Shown here one piece after another: positions 58,754 through 64,000 of a DNA stretch of 64,000 bases (position 1 is its first letter; every line of letters begins with the position of its first letter). The translations under genes were made by a program, and so were the position numbers. Below the pieces are notes generated by a model. That model worked only from the letters and a program-made list of their open reading frames with translations. It was not told the origin of the DNA and searched no databases. The stretch is from Candidatus Chloroploca sp. Khr17 (GTDB lineage Bacteria; Chloroflexota; Chloroflexia; Chloroflexales; Chloroflexaceae): positions 1 through 64,000 of the forward strand of contig NZ_RYFF01000024.1 of NCBI RefSeq assembly GCF_004138165.1, given 5' to 3'.

Positions 58754-60106
58754 ATGCCATCGGCCAATCAATCACGGCCCCTGCCTCCACCACTACGGCT
58801 GGTACTGGGGCTCGTTGCCCTGATGTTCATTGGGGCTTTGATGCTCTGGCTGCCCATTTCAGGGCAGAACGGTGGACTCACCTGGAACGAGGCGCTCTTT
58901 ACGGCAACCTCGGCACTCACCGTGACCGGTCTCTCGACCATTATCCCCATCACCGATCTATCGCTCTTTGGCGTGTGGATGCTCTTGATTCTCATCCAGA
59001 GCGGAGGGGTCGGTTTTATGGTGATTGCCGTCGTGGTCATGCGCCTGATCGGACGACGAATCAGCCTGACGGATCGCATTGCCCTCAAAGACTCGCTCGG
59101 CCTCCTTTCACCAGGCGCGATTGTCACCCTAACCCGCAATGTCCTCGCGGTCGTCTTGCTGATCGAAAGCATCGGTGCCATGCTGCTCTACCTGCACTGG
59201 CGTACCGATCCAAGGCTCACTGAAGGGCAGGCGCTGCTCTACGCGATCTTTCACGCGGTTTCGGCATTCTGCAACGCCGGCTTTGACCTGTTTACCGGAA
59301 CCCCCGGCTACCCCGAGGGCATTCCGCGTGACAATTTCAGCCTGGCAATTATGGGTTGGCTCATCTTTATCGGCGGCCTCGGCATTCCGGTCATCGGCGA
59401 TCTCTTGCTCTACTGGCGGCAGCGTCGCCTGACCCTGCATACGCGCATCACGCTCACGGTCGTCAGCTTGCTGGTGGTGATCGGAACGCTCGGGTTCTTT
59501 TTTGCCGAAGGCCAGGCGGGAGGCACCCTCGTTGATGAGCCACCGCTGCGCCGCCTGCTGATCTGCTTCTTCCAGTCGGTCTCGGCACGCACGGCAGGCT
59601 TTGCCGGCATCCCCGATCTTGCCCATGTCACCGATGCGAGCGAATTGCTCTTGATGGTGTTGATGTTTATCGGGTGTGCGCCAGCTTCGATGGGAGGTGG
59701 CATTACGACCGGGACGTTTGCCGCGCTGATGATTTCCCTCTGGAGCTATGCACAGGGGTTGAGTGAAGCGCAGTTTGGGGGGCGCACTCTGGCGGTTGGG
59801 ACGATGCGTAAAGCTGGAGCCGTGCTAACGATTTCGCTACTTGTGGTCATCATCGCCATCTGGCTTATTCTGATGACCCACGATGTCTCGCTCGACCGAA
59901 CTGCCTTTGAGGTTGTCTCGGCTTTTGCCACCTGCGGGCTTACGCTCGGCCTCACTGGCGAATTGAATCTCTTTGGGCAATTTGTGATCATGGTCGTCAT
60001 GTTCTGGGGCAGACTCGGGGCCTTGACCATCGTCATCGCCATTGCCCGTCGCCAGAATCAGGCCCAGATGATCCGGTATCCCGAAGAGCAGATTTTAATT
60101 GGGTAA
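58754..60106 (+). CDS. ktrB: K+ channel/transport subunit KtrB, copy 2
   Basis: 450 residues, exactly the same length as the preceding copy and highly similar throughout. Pore loops: TSALTVTGLSTI, SAFCNAGFDLF, SVSARTAGFAGIP and SAFATCGLTLG, all with the filter glycine and a standard third loop. It starts four bases after the first copy. The two copies could form hetero- or homodimers on one KtrA ring. The stop lies in the arm of a terminator hairpin. Confidence 0.93.
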   Translation: MPSANQSRPLPPPLRLVLGLVALMFIGALMLWLPISGQNGGLTWNEALFTATSALTVTGLSTIIPITDLSLFGVWMLLILIQSGGVGFMVIAVVVMRLIGRRISLTDRIALKDSLGLLSPGAIVTLTRNVLAVVLLIESIGAMLLYLHWRTDPRLTEGQALLYAIFHAVSAFCNAGFDLFTGTPGYPEGIPRDNFSLAIMGWLIFIGGLGIPVIGDLLLYWRQRRLTLHTRITLTVVSLLVVIGTLGFFFAEGQAGGTLVDEPPLRRLLICFFQSVSARTAGFAGIPDLAHVTDASELLLMVLMFIGCAPASMGGGITTGTFAALMISLWSYAQGLSEAQFGGRTLAVGTMRKAGAVLTISLLVVIIAIWLILMTHDVSLDRTAFEVVSAFATCGLTLGLTGELNLFGQFVIMVVMFWGRLGALTIVIAIARRQNQAQMIRYPEEQILIG

Positions 60107-60153
60107 CCGTCGTTGCCAGACCACGCATGCGTAGTCTGGCAACGACGGTTACC
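60102..60153. terminator. Bidirectional terminator, 20-bp hairpin
   Basis: Arms 60102-60121 and 60134-60153 are perfect; the loop itself contains ACGCATGCGT, so the stem can extend. Between convergent ktrB and the hydrolase gene; includes the ktrB stop. Confidence 0.8.
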
Positions 60154-60163
60154 GGTCGCGCTG

Positions 60164-60952
60164 TCACTGAACGAGTGCAGCAGTGATCGCGTCCCAATAG
60201 GCAGGAAAGGTTGCCAGATTATTGTGCCGACCGCCAGCGATAGGATAAAAGCGAAGTGGGGCAGTTACCCTGTCGGACAGACGTTCACCATCAGCAAAAG
60301 GTACGATTTCGTCTTCTGTGCCGTGGATGATGACCACCGGGCAACTCACCTGACCAAACGAGGCCGAGACATTCAGCGGATACTTGAGCAAAAATGGGGG
60401 CAACCAGGGAAACTGACGGCGGGCAAGAGCCTCCAGGCTATAAAAAGGGCTCTCGAGGATCAGCATACGGGGTTGATGCTCAGCCGCTAGGCGCGTGGCC
60501 GGGGCACTCCCGAGGGAGCGGCCATACAGCACCACCTGATCCTCGCGATAGCGTTCAAGGATCCAAGCATAGGCAGCTTCAGCATCGGCATACACATCCG
60601 CTTCACGGCGGATCTGACCGCTACTCTGACCATACCCGCGATAATCAATGATGAGCAGATCATACTGATACGCCACGAGCTCTGGCGCGACCGCCCCCCA
60701 TGTCCGCAGACTCCCGGCGTTCCCATGGAGATAGAGAATAACCCCCTGCGGGTCTGGGACACGAAACCAGAGGGCATGGAGTTGAGCGCCTTCGGCGTTC
60801 AACCAGACCTCCTCAGCAGGATGGCCAAAGACATACCGGGTTCCCGGCTGATTGCGCTCAGGAAAGAAGATCAACTGCTCTTGCCAGAGAAAGATGACGA
60901 CGCAGACGAGCAGATAGAGCAACAGGCTGAGAATAAGCAGACGAAGAAGCAT
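60164..60952 (-). CDS. Alpha/beta hydrolase, membrane-anchored
   Basis: 262 residues. One N-terminal membrane helix (about 3-22), then an alpha/beta-hydrolase fold: oxyanion LHGNAGS, nucleophile in LYGRSLGSA (about 138), Asp in IHGTEDEIVPF and His in GGRHNNL. This is the YfhR/ABHD13-like group with the FFPER segment after the helix. ATG 60952 has AGGAAGG upstream, 13 bases after the cobU stop, so it is cotranscribed with cobU. Probably a lipase/esterase or peptidase facing the envelope; substrate unknown. Confidence 0.88.
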   Translation of the reverse strand: MLLRLLILSLLLYLLVCVVIFLWQEQLIFFPERNQPGTRYVFGHPAEEVWLNAEGAQLHALWFRVPDPQGVILYLHGNAGSLRTWGAVAPELVAYQYDLLIIDYRGYGQSSGQIRREADVYADAEAAYAWILERYREDQVVLYGRSLGSAPATRLAAEHQPRMLILESPFYSLEALARRQFPWLPPFLLKYPLNVSASFGQVSCPVVIIHGTEDEIVPFADGERLSDRVTAPLRFYPIAGGRHNNLATFPAYWDAITAALVQ

Positions 60953-60965
60953 AGGCACCTTCCTG

Positions 60966-61529
60966 CTACGCACGATGCCAGACCGGTGCGAGGTGTTTCA
61001 ACTCAATGGGAAGCCCGGCAATGACCAGGTAGACTTCATCGGCAACGGCGCTAATACGTTGGTTCGCAAGCCCAAGCAGGTCATGATACGCACGATCTTC
61101 AGGTGTGTCGGTGCCAAGCCCCATGCCAAGCTCTTTGGTGACGATGATCAGGGTCAGGTTGCGCGCTTGGGTCGTCGCAAGAATGGCATCCAGTTCCTCG
61201 GCAAGGCTTGCGGAAGCCTGGGCCTGATCGTCGCGATGGGCTTCCAGCAGGTTGTGAACCAGGCGCGAGAAGCAATCGAGCAATACAACGGTACCAGGTG
61301 GGGCATGTTCCAGCGCCATCACCAGGTTTGTCGGCTGCTCAAAGGTTGTCCAAGACAGAGGGCGACGGATCTGGTGATCCATGATCCGGATGGTCAGTTC
61401 CATATCCTCATCATCAAGCTCGGCAGTTGCAAGGTAGAGTACCGGCAGTTCGAATTGGGCCGCGTAGCGTTCAGCGCACAGGCTTTTGCCACTGCGGGTG
61501 CCACCAATAAAGAGAGTCATTGCGCTCAT
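60966..61529 (-). CDS. cobU: Adenosylcobinamide kinase/guanylyltransferase CobU
   Basis: 187 residues. P-loop GGTRSGKS at about residues 9-16, then a Walker B-like strand VLLDCFSRLVHNLL and the conserved VTKELGMGL...DLLGLANQRIS...VYLVIAGLPIELK of the family. The His used for GMP attachment may be in ELTIRIMDHQIRR. Catalyses phosphorylation of adenosylcobinamide and transfer of GMP in late cobalamin assembly. No other cob genes and no cobalamin riboswitch are near. Start 61529; ATG 61520 is also possible. Confidence 0.9.
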   Translation of the reverse strand: MSAMTLFIGGTRSGKSLCAERYAAQFELPVLYLATAELDDEDMELTIRIMDHQIRRPLSWTTFEQPTNLVMALEHAPPGTVVLLDCFSRLVHNLLEAHRDDQAQASASLAEELDAILATTQARNLTLIIVTKELGMGLGTDTPEDRAYHDLLGLANQRISAVADEVYLVIAGLPIELKHLAPVWHRA

Positions 61530-61605
61530 AGCAGATAAAAAATGAAAAATAAAACCCCGACCCTGAGAGGGGGGCGGGATGCAAGGAAAAGGTAAAGCGA
61601 TCATG

Positions 61606-61638
61606 AGACCTCACAGGTCTTCAAGACCTGTGAGGTCT
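61606..61638. repeat. Palindrome family C, perfect copy
   Basis: AGACCTCACAGGTCT and AGACCTGTGAGGTCT with three bases between; 22 bases beyond the stop of the ATP-grasp gene, so it may end that transcript before cobU. Confidence 0.85.
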
Positions 61639-61659
61639 ACCAACACACGGTAGAACGCC

Positions 61660-63039
61660 TCAGACGTCAATGACAAAGACGGGCACGGTACTGCCGCCAC
61701 CGGCGGTGACGTTGAGCAGCGTGACCGTGGAAAGCCGGCAGAGACTCCCCTCCACGTGCGAGCCAAAAAGGAAGGGGTCGGTATCAACGAGACGCTGACT
61801 AATTTCGACCTTGCCCTCAACAAGCGTCGGATAGGGTTCGTAGGCAATCTGGACACGCTCTTGCACGACAAATGGTTCACGCAACGCCGCCGTGAGGGCA
61901 GCCTCCCACTCATCGCGACTGGCTTCCCAGCCAATGGTAATGCCCTTGCCACCATATTCGTCGTTGGGCTTGAGCAGCAGACGATCGCGGTTATTGCGAA
62001 TAAAAGGGAGCAGGTCGATTTGCTCGTCTTGATAGCTTGTGGCACCTGGGCGAACGACGCGGGTCCAGGGAATATGGGCGGCGAGCGCGGCTTGCTGCGG
62101 TTGACTGAGCGTGCTGGTAAACTGCGCATCCGAGAGCAGGGCAAAGAGCGATTTTTTGTGGAGCAGTTTGGCCTGGAAAGAATTGACGATGACACACGCC
62201 CCCGCGGCATAGGCATGCACCAGCGGATGGTCAAGCGCTGCATCACCGTAGTGCAGTAAAAACTCCGTCGTGAGCACGCGCTTAAAGACGATGGTGACCG
62301 GTGTCGTCTTGCCCGCGACCTCAGCCAGAAGTTGCCCATCGCGGAACTGCAACTCATCAGGTGAACAGATCACCGCCGTGAGGCCATGGGTGGCAAAAAA
62401 GGCGGCAAAGAGGGCAAATTCGGTTGCGGTGGGCAACCCGTACCAATCAACAATCGCGACTGTCGGCTCGCCCCCGGGCGAACCGGCCTCGCGCCATGAG
62501 GCAAGCAACATCTCGAGCAAACGATGGCGGGCAGGCAACGAACGGAGCGTATAGTGACGCATAAACTCTTGCATCACCGGTGTCGCCAGAAAGACCTCGC
62601 TCAACAGGTCTTCATACGCAATCGCCGCAGGACTCTCAGCGTTATACTCGACAAACTGCAGCGACGTGCCATCAACGGTCAGAAAGGTATCCATGCGCGA
62701 ATGGGCGCTCGGCTCAAGGTAGCCGGGATGCATCGCAATGAGCGCCTCTTCCTGGGGCGTCAACAGCAGGATGTCGCGCACCGCCTGACCAGCGGCCCCG
62801 CCCTCGCGAGCGGGGGCCACAACGGTACGGGCAGCTTCGGCAACGAGATTGACGCCCTGCTGCAACCAGGCATACTGTGTTGCGCTGATAAGGCGCGGGC
62901 GCAGCACAGTCGTCAACGGACGGTCGCCGAAATAGAGCTGGCGCTCACGCATGGCACTGGTGAGATGCGTCCACGAAGCGGTTGCCAATTCGGGGGTAAG
63001 CAGGCGATGGTAGGCGTCAATTGCAGCCGAGAGACTCAT
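61660..63039 (-). CDS. Circularly permuted ATP-grasp type 2 protein
   Basis: 459 residues. An N-terminal region (about 40-200) with MDTFLTVDGTSLQFVEYNAESPAA, a middle alpha/beta part (VAIVDWYGLPTATEF), and the ATP-grasp core near the end: LLLKPNDEYGGKGI (phosphate loop, about 355) and PFVVQERVQIAYEP. This is the order seen in circularly permuted type 2 ATP-grasps, which make amide or peptide bonds on small substrates. It starts seven bases after the stop of another ATP-grasp gene, so they form an operon. Substrate unknown. Confidence 0.82.
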   Translation of the reverse strand: MSLSAAIDAYHRLLTPELATASWTHLTSAMRERQLYFGDRPLTTVLRPRLISATQYAWLQQGVNLVAEAARTVVAPAREGGAAGQAVRDILLLTPQEEALIAMHPGYLEPSAHSRMDTFLTVDGTSLQFVEYNAESPAAIAYEDLLSEVFLATPVMQEFMRHYTLRSLPARHRLLEMLLASWREAGSPGGEPTVAIVDWYGLPTATEFALFAAFFATHGLTAVICSPDELQFRDGQLLAEVAGKTTPVTIVFKRVLTTEFLLHYGDAALDHPLVHAYAAGACVIVNSFQAKLLHKKSLFALLSDAQFTSTLSQPQQAALAAHIPWTRVVRPGATSYQDEQIDLLPFIRNNRDRLLLKPNDEYGGKGITIGWEASRDEWEAALTAALREPFVVQERVQIAYEPYPTLVEGKVEISQRLVDTDPFLFGSHVEGSLCRLSTVTLLNVTAGGGSTVPVFVIDV

Positions 63040-63045
63040 AGTACC

Positions 63046-64000
63046 TCACTCACCCTGGGGCGACGCCAGCGGGGTGGCCGGGGTCGCCGCTGCGATGAGT
63101 CGGCCCCAGGCATAGTCGCTCGGCATGGCACGACCCTTGAGCGCCAGATCAATCGTAAAGTCAGCCATCTTCTTGACCACCCAATCAAAATAGTGCGGGG
63201 TCAAAGAGTTGACATCAAAATCAGGGGCCGGGTTGGTAAAATCGATCGCGTAAGGCACGCCGTCTTTCAACGCAAACTCGACGGTATTCATATCATACCC
63301 GAGCGCCTCGTTGATCTTGAGCGCATTCGCCGTCACGATCCGGCCCTCTTCGGGGGTCAGGTAGTTGTCATCGCGGAAATAGCGATGCGGCCATGGGGCA
63401 TTGGCATCAAACTTGATCGTCATAATCTCTGTGCGGCCAATCACGATACAACGGACGTACTTCTCCCAGGCGATATACTCCTGGAGCATCATACACTCGG
63501 TTGTCGTCTCGTTATAGGCACGCCAGAGATCATCAAAATTATTGACTCGGTAGACCTGCTTGAAGCCGCCGCCCCAGGCGGGCTTGAGAATAACGGGGAA
63601 GCCGCCGACATACTCGACATGGTCGCTCCACGGAATGGGATATTTTAGATTGCGCAGCGACTCATCAACCACGCCCTCAACATAAGCGTGGGAAGGCAGC
63701 GCGACCGTGCGCGGATGCGCAATGCCAAGCCGCGTACAGATACTTGCGCCAAAGAACTTATCATCGGCGCTCCACCAGAAGGGATTGTTGATAACATGGG
63801 TTCCCGAGAGCACCGCATTTTTGAGATACGTTCGGTAATACGGGATTTCGTGGCTAATTCGATCGATGATTACATCGTATTCGCATGGTTCAGCCATAAT
63901 GGTGCCCCCGAGTTTCACAAACTCAGCGGCCACACCCTGATCGCGGCGATTAACTTCTTCGATAAAGGCGGGGGGCCATGACCACTCGCGGCCCACAATG
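63046..64000 (-). CDS. ATP-grasp ligase-like protein (5' end outside window)
   Basis: At least 318 residues; the frame remains open to the window edge, and VGREWSWPPAF looks like the end of the first beta strand, so only a few codons are missing. The core has YDVIIDRISHE, FPVILKPAWGGGFKQV (ATP-binding Lys and Gly loop), MLQEYI, and metal-site residues VEFALKDGVPYAIDFTNPAPD. Resembles RimK / glutathione-synthase-type ligases. In operon with the permuted ATP-grasp gene, 6 bases apart. Confidence 0.82.
   Translation of the reverse strand, partial: IVGREWSWPPAFIEEVNRRDQGVAAEFVKLGGTIMAEPCEYDVIIDRISHEIPYYRTYLKNAVLSGTHVINNPFWWSADDKFFGASICTRLGIAHPRTVALPSHAYVEGVVDESLRNLKYPIPWSDHVEYVGGFPVILKPAWGGGFKQVYRVNNFDDLWRAYNETTTECMMLQEYIAWEKYVRCIVIGRTEIMTIKFDANAPWPHRYFRDDNYLTPEEGRIVTANALKINEALGYDMNTVEFALKDGVPYAIDFTNPAPDFDVNSLTPHYFDWVVKKMADFTIDLALKGRAMPSDYAWGRLIAAATPATPLASPQGE

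Noticed and set aside
60952-61660. Cobalamin riboswitch near cobU
   Set aside because: The gap before cobU is about 130 bases and holds only the family C palindrome; no B12-box-like sequence was seen.
62524-63648. 374-codon frame opposite both ATP-grasp genes
   Set aside because: It spans two genes and their junction on the other strand, with basic low-information sequence.
1-64000. tRNA, rRNA or tmRNA genes, and integrase attachment sites
   Set aside because: No TTCGAATC-type T-loop with a matching acceptor stem, and no rRNA-like stretch, was noticed by eye; a covariance search was not possible.

Overview
The window reads as chromosomal DNA of a GC-rich bacterium of the phylum Chloroflexota, most likely the Chloroflexales (Chloroflexus/Oscillochloris/Chloroploca type). 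This is inference from several features: exported proteins ending in a VYLP-type tail, intergenic runs of the GCAAAGGC type, a SPALD-repeat protein next to an RDD protein, and the mix of KtrAB, CsoR/CopA and DUF58/transglutaminase genes. No rRNA, tRNA, CRISPR array, phage or replication origin was recognised. Both window edges cut genes: a transposase-like gene at the left and an ATP-grasp gene at the right.

Region by region. 1-2.4 kb: transposase 3' end and two near-identical exported beta-type proteins. 2.6-5.5 kb: a Mn/Zn/Fe-type ABC importer (ATPase plus two permeases, no binding protein) behind a DtxR/MntR-like palindrome. 5.9-9.0 kb: an exported M23 peptidase, a low-molecular-weight phosphatase relative that has lost its cysteine, and a TetR regulator. 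9.2-14.2 kb: an RND efflux pump with its membrane-fusion lipoprotein. 14.4-17.6 kb: a BASS/ACR3-type carrier, then the NAD-salvage pair pnuC-nadR. 17.8-21.7 kb: AlkP-type phosphohydrolase, a 47-residue microprotein coupled to a GT2 glycosyltransferase, and a methyltransferase. 21.9-26.6 kb: an operon for MscS, a PD40 propeller lipoprotein and a DUF58 protein, plus a nucleotidyltransferase fragment. 26.9-29.5 kb: nuclease inhibitor NuiA, a NucA-type nuclease lipoprotein with a lamin-tail domain, and an extradiol/VOC protein. 29.8-32.2 kb: Lon.

32.3-39.0 kb: TspO-like protein, M20 peptidase, DinB-like protein, a protein of 13-residue tandem repeats coupled to an RDD membrane protein, and a USP-USP-DUF389 membrane protein. 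39.4-42.6 kb: acetoacetyl-CoA synthetase and a NurA-type nuclease with an inserted CX2C-X10-CX2C motif. 42.6-44.9 kb: an exported protein of six ~120-residue repeats. 45.2-48.3 kb: the copper cassette csoR-copZ-copA. 48.4-51.3 kb: a Cys-rich small protein, a truncated helical protein and a two-component system. 51.5-56.6 kb: roadblock protein, orphan solute-binding lipoprotein, TgpA-like transglutaminase, TatD. 56.7-60.1 kb: ktrA with two tandem ktrB genes. 60.2-64 kb: alpha/beta hydrolase, CobU and a pair of ATP-grasp enzymes.

The common themes are envelope transport and ion homeostasis (Mn/Zn/Fe, Cu, K+, mechanosensitive, RND) and exported repeat proteins. Intergenic space is rich in three dispersed repeat families and in long, nearly perfect hairpins, many at convergent gene ends. 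Several promoters are of the extended -10 type, and three genes look leaderless. The most interesting candidates are the NuiA/NucA-LTD pair, the 13-residue-repeat/RDD pair, the double ATP-grasp pair, the cysteine-less phosphatase relative and the metal-knuckle NurA. All functional statements rest on reading motifs by eye; no similarity search was run.
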